Source of the DNA: Helicobacter sp. 11S03491-1
Lineage (GTDB): Bacteria > Campylobacterota > Campylobacteria > Campylobacterales > Helicobacteraceae
Direction: 5' to 3'
Assembly (NCBI RefSeq): GCF_002272835.1
Contig: NZ_MLAO01000006.1
Location: forward strand, 1-64,000
DNA length: 64,000 nucleotides
A program made the position numbers and the translations under genes. The notes under the pieces are model-generated. The model saw only the letters and a program-made list of their open reading frames with translations, was not told the origin of the DNA and searched no databases. Below, one piece after another: positions 46,254 to 55,280 of this stretch (position 1 is its first letter; every line of letters begins with the position of its first letter).

Positions 46254-46559
46254 CTAAACTTTTATATCTAAGATGTGTGAAGACTTAATAAACTCCTCTT
46301 TTGTGTCTTCTTGTTTTTCTGAGAGTTGTTTTTGTTTTTTTTGCTCTTGTTCTAACCCTCCATTGCCTTTGGAATCAGGATGGATAGCATCAGAAGTCTC
46401 AGTAGGTCGGACTTCTTGTATATCTTTGATTTTATCTTCAAACTCTTTATTTAAAATATTTGTCATATCTGCTCTTCCCAGAGCATTTGCTTGTTGTGTA
46501 GAATTTGCTTGTGAATTTTGATTGATATAAGTTATATTGCCAATAGGTGAAATTGCCAT
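46254..46559 (-). CDS. Small hydrophilic protein of unknown function
   Basis: The 101-residue product starts MAISPIGNITYINQNSQ, is rich in Gln, Glu and Lys (QEQKKQKQLSEKQED), has no signal or membrane segment, and ends HILDIKV. It is probably partly disordered with a helical second half. The ATG has a weak purine-rich site before it (AAGGAT). It begins 17 bases after NFACT ends, so it is probably cotranscribed, and a strong stem-loop follows. I do not recognise a family. Confidence 0.6.
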   Translation of the reverse strand: MAISPIGNITYINQNSQANSTQQANALGRADMTNILNKEFEDKIKDIQEVRPTETSDAIHPDSKGNGGLEQEQKKQKQLSEKQEDTKEEFIKSSHILDIKV

Positions 46560-46576
46560 TTTTTCATCCTTGAAAT

Positions 46577-47902
46577 TTATTTTTTATAATGAAAAGTTTG
46601 ATGCTTGGCATAAATCACATTTGATCCTTCAATGATTTTTACAAACTTTCTTCTGGTATAATCGACACTAAAGTTTCCTGTTTGAATAGAATTTAATCCT
46701 ACTAAAATTTGTCCGGCTTTATAAATTATTTCTTCATAAACCTTCCCTTTTCCACAATGAATAATCATATGAGAAGAGGGAATATCTCGAATATGCAACC
46801 AAATATCATCAGCCCTTGCCTCCTCCAGAAGAGCTTGATTTTCATTTTTATTTCTTCCTATAGAAATTTTTAGCCCTTCAATAAAAATCACTTCATATTT
46901 AGAATATATTTTTTTATCCGTTTTTTTAGGCTCTAAAATCACCAAATCTTGTAATGAAGTAATTGTTTGGATATACCTCATTTCTTGGTTAAAGAAATGA
47001 ATTTTACTCTCAAGATTTTGGACTTGCATATGAGTATTTTTAGCCTTTTTAATCAATTTTTTAGCTTGAGAAAACATTAAATTTACCCCTTCTTGAGGAG
47101 TTCTTATCCCTGATGGAAGAGAGATTTCTACTTCATTACCCCAAAAATCTTTTAGCTTAATTGTAGTAACAAAATTTTTTATTTGCCCTAAATTTGCCAA
47201 TACAATATTGGCATCTTTAGCAAGTCTATCTGCAGTAGCAACCATTTCTTCTTCTTGAGGCAAATCTTGTAGTGTTTTTTGAAGTTTTTGAATCTTTTTA
47301 GAAAAATTTTCTATTAAAATTTGCTTTTTAAGGGCAAGTTTTTTTTCTAACATATTTAAATAAAATTTTTCAAGTTGCCCCAACAACTCTTCATCATTCA
47401 GATCTTGATGATTTTCAAAATTTCGATAATGGGGCTGTCCCAAAGGTTGCAATATTTTATTAATACGCACTTCACGAAAACTTCTATCACTATTGATATG
47501 CCGCAAAGCTTCCAAAACAATATTTTGTGAATCCAAAATAATAACGTTTGTATGCCGACCTGTAAATTCAAACTGAATAGAAAATAAAATGTCTTTATAA
47601 GCCCCGCTTTGTTTGCAATCAAATTTCAAAATACGATTATCCCCATCCGTTTTGCACTCTAAAATCCTAGCTCTTGAACAAAATTTCTTAAGCAATACAT
47701 CAAAAGGAGCATTATATTTTTTTGCCGGCAAAAGAAGCGTAGAAGTGATAAAAATATGACTCTCTCCTTTTGTCATATCAAAATAAAAAATCTTATTTTT
47801 TAACTCAAGTTTAAATAAATTATCATCAATTCGTTTGAGATTCTCAATCACTTCTTGAGTGCTGAAAAACTTAGCAATATTTTTAAGCAACCCAAGTTTC
47901 AT
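46577..47902 (-). CDS. NFACT (Rqc2/FbpA-like) ribosome-quality-control protein
   Basis: NFACT-N-like region, a central coiled coil (LALKKQILIENFSKKIQKLQ and following) and the C-terminal NFACT-R domain with DIWLHIRDIPSSHMII and VDYTRRKFVKII are visible. Bacterial homologues (RqcH) bind stalled 50S subunits and add alanine tails. The family was first annotated as fibronectin-binding. The 441-residue form is shorter than the Bacillus protein (about 570) but corresponds to HP1392. It follows recN by 9 bases. Confidence 0.88.
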   Translation of the reverse strand: MKLGLLKNIAKFFSTQEVIENLKRIDDNLFKLELKNKIFYFDMTKGESHIFITSTLLLPAKKYNAPFDVLLKKFCSRARILECKTDGDNRILKFDCKQSGAYKDILFSIQFEFTGRHTNVIILDSQNIVLEALRHINSDRSFREVRINKILQPLGQPHYRNFENHQDLNDEELLGQLEKFYLNMLEKKLALKKQILIENFSKKIQKLQKTLQDLPQEEEMVATADRLAKDANIVLANLGQIKNFVTTIKLKDFWGNEVEISLPSGIRTPQEGVNLMFSQAKKLIKKAKNTHMQVQNLESKIHFFNQEMRYIQTITSLQDLVILEPKKTDKKIYSKYEVIFIEGLKISIGRNKNENQALLEEARADDIWLHIRDIPSSHMIIHCGKGKVYEEIIYKAGQILVGLNSIQTGNFSVDYTRRKFVKIIEGSNVIYAKHQTFHYKK

Positions 47903-47911
47903 AAAAATTCC

Positions 47912-49462
47912 TTAAGAATGTTCTTCTAATCTTTTTTTAGCAAACTCCAAAGCTTCATTTGTGATATTCACTCCACTGATCATTCTGGCCATTTCTTCAA
48001 TCCTCCCTTGTTTGTCAAGAAGCTTGAGTTGGCTTTTTCCTTTTTCTTTATAAACCAAATAATGCCAATCTGCAAGTACAGGCATATGTGGTTGATGCGA
48101 AATGGCAAAGACTTGATAAGTTTTTGAAAGCATTTGAAGCACTTTAGCCACACCTTCGCTTTCTTGCCCGCTCAAATTAGCATCAATTTCATCTAAAACC
48201 AAAATACCCCCGGAATGATTAATTTTTGCATCTAAGCACATCATTGCTAATCTCATGCGATTATATTCCCCTGAACTCAGGGATTCAATGGTTGTATTTT
48301 CAAGTTTAAATTCTATTTCATCAAACCCTGTTTTTTTGAGATCACAAGGTTTAAGAGTAATTTTAGGATCTTTGAGTAACAGTTGCTTGCATAGACAAAG
48401 TATTTCTTTTTCAAAATCTATAAGGAATTTTTGACGATTTATCCGAATATGCTTTCCTAATTCAAAGCAAATATTTCGCGAATTATCAATTTTTTTAGTA
48501 AGAGATGCCTTATCTTGAGTTAGATTTTGATAATCTTGAAGTTTTTTATTTTGAACCTCTAAATGATGGAGTGCTTGAGTAATGCTTCCATATCTTCGAT
48601 TAAGATCCGCAAGCAACTCAATACGATTAAGCATTTCCTCTGTGTTTATTTCATCTAATGTCTCAAGCCTTTGACTCTCATCATCTAAGAATGCCCTCAC
48701 TTCTAAAAGTCCTTCTTCAAAAAGAGCGCTTTGTTTCCCTATCAAAGCAAGTGTATGGGTAATTTTTGAGGCTTCTTCCAGCACATAAAGAGTATCTTGA
48801 AGGCTTTCTTGAATTTTTTCTTTTTTTGAAAGAGATTTTTTTAGTTCCAATAACTTCTCATATTCACCTTCTTTTGGCGCAATGGATGAAATTTTTTGGA
48901 TTTCAAACTCAGCAAACTCCTTAAGATTTTGAATATTTCTTTCCTCCTCTTCTAAAACTCTTAAATCTTCTCTGAGCTGATTATACAAATGAAATTCTTT
49001 TCTAAGATTCTCTAACAATTCTTTATGAGAGGGATTTTTATCAATGATAAAATCATCAAATACTCTTAGGATATTTTCTACTTTTAATTCATCTGCGCCC
49101 TTTGAGGAGATATGCTTGCCAAATTTTGACATAAGCTCACTCAATCGCCTTTTAGAACTCCCATAATGATTGATAAAATACCTTGTTTTTTCTTTTTTGA
49201 TGATACTTATTGTTAATCCTTCATCTTCTTGAGAAAGTCCAAATTCATCCAAAATAACCCCAAAATCATTCAAACAAACATCCAAATCTGCTTCAATGAA
49301 TTCTGCATTCGTATCTTTTAGACCAAAAATTCCAAGCAAAGATTCCATCAAAACAGATTTGCCACTCCCGCTTGCCCCGCTAAATACGTTAAATCCATTA
49401 TGAAACTCTAAATCCAGATTTTCAAAAGCTACGGAATTTTTAATAATCAATTCGCGGATCAT
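47912..49462 (-). CDS. recN: DNA repair protein RecN
   Basis: RecN is an SMC-like ATPase used in double-strand-break repair. Walker A is FSGASGSGKSVLMESL, the ABC signature LSSGEYNRMRLAMMCLD, and Walker B ILVLDEIDANLSGQES, with the central coiled coil in between. At 516 residues it is close to the H. pylori protein. The ATG at 49462 overlaps the nadK stop (ATGA) and gives MIRELIIKN. An in-frame ATG at 49474 is the alternative. Confidence 0.94.
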   Translation of the reverse strand: MIRELIIKNSVAFENLDLEFHNGFNVFSGASGSGKSVLMESLLGIFGLKDTNAEFIEADLDVCLNDFGVILDEFGLSQEDEGLTISIIKKEKTRYFINHYGSSKRRLSELMSKFGKHISSKGADELKVENILRVFDDFIIDKNPSHKELLENLRKEFHLYNQLREDLRVLEEEERNIQNLKEFAEFEIQKISSIAPKEGEYEKLLELKKSLSKKEKIQESLQDTLYVLEEASKITHTLALIGKQSALFEEGLLEVRAFLDDESQRLETLDEINTEEMLNRIELLADLNRRYGSITQALHHLEVQNKKLQDYQNLTQDKASLTKKIDNSRNICFELGKHIRINRQKFLIDFEKEILCLCKQLLLKDPKITLKPCDLKKTGFDEIEFKLENTTIESLSSGEYNRMRLAMMCLDAKINHSGGILVLDEIDANLSGQESEGVAKVLQMLSKTYQVFAISHQPHMPVLADWHYLVYKEKGKSQLKLLDKQGRIEEMARMISGVNITNEALEFAKKRLEEHS

Positions 49463-50310
49463 TCTTCGCCCCATTTAAACTTCTCTTTTAAAACCTTAAA
49501 ATAACTCCTTGTTTGCTTTTGTATCAGTTGAGCATTCAAACAAGCAGCACAAACAACCAAAGTGTCTTCTTTTGTCATCTCTACAATTTCTTGCCCATCT
49601 ACTACAAGCATACAATTCTCTTCTACACCAAATTCCAATACAAATTCATCACTCAAAACCATGGGTCTTTGTGTGAGAGAATGCGGAGAAATAGGGGTAA
49701 GTAAAATATTTCTACAAAAAGGATAAATCACAGATCCTCCTGCGCTAATATTATAGGCGGTAGAACCGGTTGGAGTCCCTACAATAAGCGCATCGGCATA
49801 ATAAACATTAAAAGGTTCGTGATTAATTTTGGCATAAATTTTGAGCATTCCGGGAATATTTTTTTTAGAAATCAGAATTTCATTGAGGGCATAAAGTTTC
49901 TTTTCTTGATTTGGACCTTTTAGCGTCCCTTCAATCATCATATGTTCATCAATAACATAATCTCCTTTTACAAGCATCATAGCAAACTCTTTAACTTCTT
50001 TTGGATTGATGGCTGTCAAAAATCCTAAATGACCTATATTAATGCCAAAAGCAGGTATTTTATAAGGGTAGCTACGCCTAATTGCTGCAATAAGCGTCCC
50101 GTCTCCTCCGAGCGAAACAAGCGCATTGACCTCTTGAGACATTTTATCAAAATCCATCCCTTCAATCCCGATCATCTGCGCAGAATCATTCTCAAGCACT
50201 ACCTCAATACCTTGTTTTTGAAATATGTTTTGAATATCCAAAAAAGATTCTTTAAGTATGGGGGTAGAGGGTCTTAAAAGAACACCTATTTTCAATACCG
50301 GTGGATTCAT
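49459..50310 (-). CDS. nadK: NAD kinase NadK
   Basis: NadK phosphorylates NAD to NADP. The signature NALVSLGGDGTLIAAIR has the GGDGT loop, and ALNEILISKK and VGTPTGSTAYNISAGGS are the NE and substrate-binding motifs. The 283-residue length is typical. It is the first gene of nadK-recN-NFACT on the minus strand, the order of HP1394-HP1393-HP1392. Confidence 0.96.
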   Translation of the reverse strand: MNPPVLKIGVLLRPSTPILKESFLDIQNIFQKQGIEVVLENDSAQMIGIEGMDFDKMSQEVNALVSLGGDGTLIAAIRRSYPYKIPAFGINIGHLGFLTAINPKEVKEFAMMLVKGDYVIDEHMMIEGTLKGPNQEKKLYALNEILISKKNIPGMLKIYAKINHEPFNVYYADALIVGTPTGSTAYNISAGGSVIYPFCRNILLTPISPHSLTQRPMVLSDEFVLEFGVEENCMLVVDGQEIVEMTKEDTLVVCAACLNAQLIQKQTRSYFKVLKEKFKWGEE

Positions 50311-50449
50311 TGTATTTCTTTTGATTAAAATTTTAAAAAATATTGTAGCAAACTAGAGATAAGAATAAAATTTTTTCGATTGCATCTACTGACAAAATAC
50401 CTTCCAAAGAATAATGCCATCTATCAAAAATATTAAAATAAATAAAATT

Positions 50450-51235
50450 TTAAATATTTTTTTCAATTAGATTATTTTGAGAGACTTTTTTAATCATTTC
50501 ATAAGCTTCATTGATTTTTCTAAAACGATCATAATAGAATTGAACAATCTCTTCATCTTTGCCATATACGTTATCCGGATGATAAGTCCTTGCCAAATAC
50601 AAATAACGCTTTTTTACACTCTCAAAACTATCGCTTACCTTAGATTCAAGCTCTCTATAACATTGACTTAGTCTATATTCATCTTGAGTGAGAAAACAAT
50701 GAGCACTCCCCCCAAATCCCTCATAACTAAAATCAATAGCTACATTATGGATAATTCTGGAACTCACAAGCCCAATCACATATTCCCATAAAGATTCATC
50801 CGCGCTATTTAAATGGATTTGATTTTCTGTTTCAAAAATACAATATTTTCCAAACAAGCATTTCAAATATCGTTTTGCAACTCTATTTTCCTTATTAAGT
50901 ATCAAAATAATCTTATTTAAACCAACAATTTGAAGAGAAATATTTATTTTTTGAAGCATATCATTTTGTTTCAATATTTTGATACGCAAGGGTAAATAGC
51001 TTTTATTCAAGAGTGTATCTAATTTTATTTTGCCTTCTTGTAAGCTTGCATGATAAGCCCAATTGATTAAATAATCTTTTTTAAATCTTTCTCCATCATC
51101 AAGAATAAGGAGTGAAGAAGATAAATAATATTGCTTAGAAAAATGCTTTTTGGTATATTCAAAGAATTTTTGAAGCAAACGACTTTTTTCAAACAATTCA
51201 ATCTGAATATACTTACTACAATAGCTAACACACAT
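50450..51235 (-). CDS. J-domain protein with a Campylobacterales-type N-terminus
   Basis: The last 70 residues form a J-domain: SFESVKKRYLYLARTYHPDN with the essential HPD tripeptide, then YYDRFRKINEAYEMIKK. This would stimulate a DnaK-type ATPase. The preceding 190 residues are basic and aromatic, with no zinc or substrate-binding domain of DnaJ. GGGGAG five bases before ATG 51235 supports the start. It stands alone between nadK and the divergent TauE/SafE gene. The client is unknown. Confidence 0.8.
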   Translation of the reverse strand: MCVSYCSKYIQIELFEKSRLLQKFFEYTKKHFSKQYYLSSSLLILDDGERFKKDYLINWAYHASLQEGKIKLDTLLNKSYLPLRIKILKQNDMLQKINISLQIVGLNKIILILNKENRVAKRYLKCLFGKYCIFETENQIHLNSADESLWEYVIGLVSSRIIHNVAIDFSYEGFGGSAHCFLTQDEYRLSQCYRELESKVSDSFESVKKRYLYLARTYHPDNVYGKDEEIVQFYYDRFRKINEAYEMIKKVSQNNLIEKNI

Positions 51236-51687
51236 TTAAACTCCCCAAATCAAGCAAGATCTAAATACTTTTAAGCAAAATCAATTCCGAATTTTAAGAC
51301 TAAAAATTTAAACAACTTTATTCCTCACTTTTAACAAGCAACCTTTGTAAGATTAGATAAAAGCTAAATACAATCCACCATAATTAGCTGATAAAATGTT
51401 TTCAAACTCAAATTAATTTCATCATTTATTATTTTTTGGATACTTTCGTGATTTTTTCATCACGGTCTCAATTAGATATTCTTGCAAAAAACAAAATGAA
51501 GTAGGTTTTAAAATAAATCATATGCAGTGCCACAAAAATATTCCAAAAAATGAAAATATTTTTGAATATTTCAAAAAAACCGGGTTAAATCAAATATTTT
51601 ATAATTTCAGCAGATGAAAATACGATTAAAAATTTCTATTTTGTATTTAAAATTGTGTAATATTATACAAAATTTGCAGGAGATTTT
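51236..51687. other. Gene-free interval upstream of the TauE/SafE gene
   Basis: This AT-rich region between divergent genes has no credible frame. A small stem-loop CGTGAT-N6-ATCACG lies at 51448-51465, in a context (TTTC before, GTCTC after) that may be an operator or a structured leader. AAATATTC/GAATATTT repeats occur near 51535-51580. Confidence 0.35.
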
Positions 51688-52461
51688 ATGGGTTTGGATA
51701 TTTTTGCATATGTTGTTATTGGTCTCATAACCGGGGTAGCAGCAGGATTTTTTGGCATAGGTGGGGGGATTATTATTGTCCCGATAATGTTGATTTTGGG
51801 CTATAGCATCCAACATGCTATAGGCATTTCTATCATGCAGATGATTTTTTCCTCTGTTTTTGGATCTATTATCAATTACAAAAAAAGACTTTTAGATATC
51901 AGTGATGGCATTTATGCAGGGATCGGAGGATTGGTTGGGGCTAGTTTTAGCGGGCTTATTCTTGAAAATATCAGTTCAAAAATATTAACGATTTTATTTT
52001 TGTGTATTACTTTTTATTCTTTTATCAAATATGCCTTCAATGTTAAAAATACAACAAACGCTACTCCGCCTATAAAATCTCAATTTCAAAAACGTCTTAT
52101 CCTTATCCTTACAGGTGCGATTACAGGGATTTTTGCCATTTCTTTAGGGATTGGAGGGGGGTTATTGATCGTTCCTATTTTGGGATACTATCTGGGGTAT
52201 GGATCCAAAAAAAGCGTTCCATTGGGCTTATTTTTTGTTGTTTTTTCTTCTATTTCGGGCACAATATCCCTTCATCGCCAACACATCATTGATGCTCAAG
52301 TCCTCCATGCAGGATTTTATATAGGTGTAGCGTCTATGGTGGGGGTATATTTAGGGATTAAGCTTATCCAAATCTCTAGCGCCAAAGTCCATAGAATAAC
52401 GCTACTAAGCATTTATTTGCTTTCTATGCTCGTTACAGCCTACAAGCTGGTTACGGGCTAA
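51688..52461 (+). CDS. Sulfite exporter TauE/SafE family permease
   Basis: The 257-residue membrane protein has eight or so helices in two repeats. Each begins with the family glycine-rich signature: GVAAGFFGIGGGIIIVPIML in the first, and GIFAISLGIGGGLLIVPILG in the second. The family exports sulfite, sulfoacetate or other organosulfonates; the substrate here is unknown. AGGAG lies at normal distance before ATG. The small flavoprotein gene follows after 31 bases, so the two are probably cotranscribed. Confidence 0.88.
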   Translation: MGLDIFAYVVIGLITGVAAGFFGIGGGIIIVPIMLILGYSIQHAIGISIMQMIFSSVFGSIINYKKRLLDISDGIYAGIGGLVGASFSGLILENISSKILTILFLCITFYSFIKYAFNVKNTTNATPPIKSQFQKRLILILTGAITGIFAISLGIGGGLLIVPILGYYLGYGSKKSVPLGLFFVVFSSISGTISLHRQHIIDAQVLHAGFYIGVASMVGVYLGIKLIQISSAKVHRITLLSIYLLSMLVTAYKLVTG

Positions 52462-52492
52462 CCAATAAATTTTGTAATAAAAAGGATTTTGA

Positions 52493-53089
52493 ATGAAAAA
52501 AAGAATTGTTATTGTCGGTGGTAGTGTCGCAGGATTAAATACAGCTTTGATCTTGGCATCTGCTATTAACAAAGATTTAGACTTCGCCATCACTATTATT
52601 GATGAAGGAAAGGGAGATATCTTAAAAGCAGAAGTTTATAATGTCCCCTTTTTCCCAAAATCAATCAAAGGTGAACAAATCATTACCCATACCAAAAAGC
52701 AAATTGAAGAATTTACCAAAATAAATTATATAGATGCCAAAGCTACTGAGATTTTGGGCAATAAAGGAGCTTTTTGTGTCAAAACCACTCAAGGAAATTT
52801 TGAAGGAGATTATGTTGTCTTAGCAACCGGAGCAAACGAATTTGATATACAAGGGTTAGGATCAATCAGCCAACCCCACACCCTCATGCCCAAACCCGGA
52901 AAAATCAAACTCAAACATGCAGACAGAAACCTTATTAAAGAAGGTATCTATGTAGCAGGCATAGCATCAGGGGTTACTTCAATGGTCTCTTGCGCATTAG
53001 GCAGCGCTGCTGAAAGCGCTTGCGCAATTTTAAGTGATATTAAAGGGAGTATAAGCGTCATCCACGACTTTAAAGACTCTAGAGCCTAA
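52493..53089 (+). CDS. Short FAD/NAD(P)-binding oxidoreductase-like protein
   Basis: RIVIVGGSVAGLNTALILAS is a Rossmann dinucleotide-binding motif, VVLATGANEF the second conserved ATG strand, and IYVAGIASGVTSMVSCALGSA the C-terminal FAD contact. At 198 residues it keeps the FAD domain only and lacks the NADPH domain and the CxxC of thioredoxin reductase. It could use another protein as electron partner, or act as a sensor. It follows the TauE/SafE permease. Confidence 0.75.
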   Translation: MKKRIVIVGGSVAGLNTALILASAINKDLDFAITIIDEGKGDILKAEVYNVPFFPKSIKGEQIITHTKKQIEEFTKINYIDAKATEILGNKGAFCVKTTQGNFEGDYVVLATGANEFDIQGLGSISQPHTLMPKPGKIKLKHADRNLIKEGIYVAGIASGVTSMVSCALGSAAESACAILSDIKGSISVIHDFKDSRA

Positions 53090-53544
53090 TTGTATAGAAT
53101 TTATCAAAACTTTAAATACAAAAATAAATCAAATATTGGGGTAGCAAGATTTTCTCTAATATAAGCTTATGTTTATATTGTGATTTTTGCTACTCTGTCC
53201 TCACAAAAAAAATATCGCAAAATCACTGTCTTCAAAATATCACATCAATCCGATTCATTCCCGGCTTAAAATAAAAGTTATAGCTTTGTTTAGATTTCTA
53301 TGAAACTACACGCATATTTATATTGTCGTTTTTTGCAAATCTGTATTATCAAAAACCTCCAAAACCCCTTAATCTATCTATTTTTGACACTATTTTGGAT
53401 AGTATCAAAATAGTTTTACATCCCAAAACCAATGATTTTATAATATTATTTTTCACATTTTATCACATCACAATTTCGAATCCAAAAATTATAAATATTT
53501 TTTACAATCTAATTCTTATTGATGCCAATCTTAATATTCAAATA
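53090..53544. other. Gene-free interval with a nested stem-loop
   Basis: No real gene is seen here; the open frame at 53323-53568 is AT-rich noise without a ribosome-binding site. A nested inverted repeat at 53141-53193 is described separately. The interval marks the left edge of the bacteriocin-like cluster. Confidence 0.4.
53141..53193. repeat. Nested inverted repeat
   Basis: The outer arms GTAGCAA (53141-53147) and TTGCTAC (53187-53193) enclose the inner arms AATATAA (53158-53164) and TTATATT (53173-53179) with an 8-base loop. It could be a terminator, a structured RNA or a boundary element. Confidence 0.35.
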
Positions 53545-54234
53545 TTATCTAAAACCCTGATAAATTAAATTTCGGTTGATAGAGTCATAGAGAAAATTTG
53601 AGTTATTTTTTATGTCCATAAAATTCTTGTTAATCTCTACATCTTGATCTTGAGGCACAATCGCCAATATCTTTCCGGGATAGGAAGTATCTTTTCGTTG
53701 ATAAAACATTTCTTTGAAGATCGCAAGCCTTATTTTGATGTTTCCAAAACTGGGATCAGATAGGTAGGCATACTCTTCATCCATTCCCTTATAAACACTA
53801 AAATGATCTATATCCCTCACACTCACAAAAATAATCACAGGGATCTTGAGCTTGGATAAACTCTCAAAATCAACCCCAAATCCCAATGCCTTAAAACCCT
53901 TAGACTTCGCATATTCTGATAAATCCAAAAAAGAAATGACGTTATCCCCTTCTTTCAAAACTTCATTTTGAGTCCTATCATACCCCTTAGATTTCAAAAT
54001 CCCATCAATAACATCACGTTCTGTAATGTTTCCATCATTATAGTAATACTTCAAAATTGTAGCAATAGAAGCGCTACCACAGCTATAATCATATTGTTGT
54101 CTGACTAAGTTATCATTTTTAAACTCTATCCATGACTTGAGTGGTTTTTGCAAAAATATATTATCTTCTGTGATATAGACTTCTCCATTTAGCACCCATA
54201 CACACCGGAATATAATGAGGATAATCTTTTTCAT
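53545..54234 (-). CDS. Exported C39-family (double-glycine type) cysteine peptidase
   Basis: A hydrophobic N-terminus (MKKIILIIFRCVWVL) suggests export to the periplasm. The catalytic domain has RQQYDYSCGSASIATIL, with oxyanion Gln47 and nucleophile Cys52, then DIDHFSVYKG (His144) and YLSDPSFGNI (Asp160), the C39 triad in order. In bacteriocin ABC transporters this domain removes double-glycine leaders in the cytoplasm. Here it is free-standing and exported. It overlaps by 4 bases the outer-membrane protein gene upstream and lies next to precursors with a matching leader motif, so it is the probable processing enzyme. Confidence 0.87.
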   Translation of the reverse strand: MKKIILIIFRCVWVLNGEVYITEDNIFLQKPLKSWIEFKNDNLVRQQYDYSCGSASIATILKYYYNDGNITERDVIDGILKSKGYDRTQNEVLKEGDNVISFLDLSEYAKSKGFKALGFGVDFESLSKLKIPVIIFVSVRDIDHFSVYKGMDEEYAYLSDPSFGNIKIRLAIFKEMFYQRKDTSYPGKILAIVPQDQDVEINKNFMDIKNNSNFLYDSINRNLIYQGFR

Positions 54235-55127
54235 TTTATTCTGTATGAAAATAATACATTCACGCTATTAGCCGCATATAAATTTGTATTGAGACTATTG
54301 AGATCAACACTCATCATCAAATCAGGAGAAATCTCATAACTTACCCCAAAAAGATACGCAATGGATGAGCCTTGATGGATAACTACCTGATTGTCTATCT
54401 TGTCTTTGAACTTGTATTCATATCTTATGCCAAAATTAAGCGAAGTATATGGGTTGATCCCAAAATATACCATAGGACTCAGGCTAAGGACATCCCCCGC
54501 CTCTACATGATGCTTGCCAAACTTCCTTTGAAGACTGAGATGATACCCCCCTTGAATCAAAAATACAATAGGATCAACCGTGTAATAACTTGTAGCAAAG
54601 AATGAATAACTTTTAAAATAATCAACATTACCCGGTTTATTCTTGTCATGATTGTTGTTGAAGATAGATTTTTCAATCATAATAGGAGTAGCGCCAATGA
54701 GCAATGCAGGATACCTGCCCTCCTCTTTGACTTGATAAATAAGCCCCATGTTAAAATTGTTAAAATTATAATCATTTTGATTTGAAAACCCTGTATCGCT
54801 TATATTGGTATGTTGATAGAAGAAACTTGGTGAAGCAAATATTTCAAGATCTTTGGTAATGCCATATCTGAGATTAAATGCAAGATTGAGATAGTCTTGG
54901 TTGGCTTGTTGTGTGCTTAGTATCGCCGGTATGGTAAATACGGGAGAAGATCCGATGCCGGAGCCCACGATCACAGGGGCTATCACATTATTTTGCCGTT
55001 GCAAATTCGCATAATATAAGGAAACTTCAAATCTCAGAGTAGATTTTTTAGTGAGCATTTCATCTACTTTGAGGGTTTGTGAGTAAAGATTAGGGACAAT
55101 TAATAAATAAATTATTAATCTTTTCAT
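54231..55127 (-). CDS. Outer-membrane beta-barrel protein of the C39 peptidase unit
   Basis: A signal peptide (MKRLIIYLLIVPNLYS) precedes 280 residues of alternating amphipathic strands ending in an aromatic-rich C-terminus (VNVLFSYRIK), a typical outer-membrane barrel. The stretches LNLAFNLRYGITKDLEIFAS and VDYFKSYSF resemble the second barrel protein at 55735-56646 (LLNVNIRYGILDYLEIFG, VNFFKGHTF). Translation is coupled to the peptidase by an ATGA overlap. It may be the release channel for the processed peptides, or a surface receptor. Confidence 0.78.
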   Translation of the reverse strand: MKRLIIYLLIVPNLYSQTLKVDEMLTKKSTLRFEVSLYYANLQRQNNVIAPVIVGSGIGSSPVFTIPAILSTQQANQDYLNLAFNLRYGITKDLEIFASPSFFYQHTNISDTGFSNQNDYNFNNFNMGLIYQVKEEGRYPALLIGATPIMIEKSIFNNNHDKNKPGNVDYFKSYSFFATSYYTVDPIVFLIQGGYHLSLQRKFGKHHVEAGDVLSLSPMVYFGINPYTSLNFGIRYEYKFKDKIDNQVVIHQGSSIAYLFGVSYEISPDLMMSVDLNSLNTNLYAANSVNVLFSYRIK

Positions 55128-55226
55128 TAAAACTCCAATTTTTTATGTTTTTTATAACAAGTCATCATGATAAAAATAATTCATTTATAGATAACTAAAA
55201 ATGAAAATATATAAAACTTTTATCAA

Positions 55227-55246
55227 AAAAATGTTTCATATAGTAA
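55227..55246 (+). promoter_or_regulatory. Shared 20-base box upstream of precursor copy 1
   Basis: The sequence AAAAATGTTTCATATAGTAA is identical at 58068-58087 before copy 2, at nearly the same distance from the repeat (one base difference), while the DNA between box and repeat has diverged. Retention suggests a regulator site. Confidence 0.4.
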
Positions 55247-55280
55247 CAAGGATTCTTTTTTCCAAGATAACTCTATATTT

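Noticed and set aside
53323-53568. 81-codon open frame left of the C39 gene, considered as a third bacteriocin precursor
   Set aside because: No signal peptide, no leader motif, no ribosome-binding site; it overlaps the end of the C39 gene.
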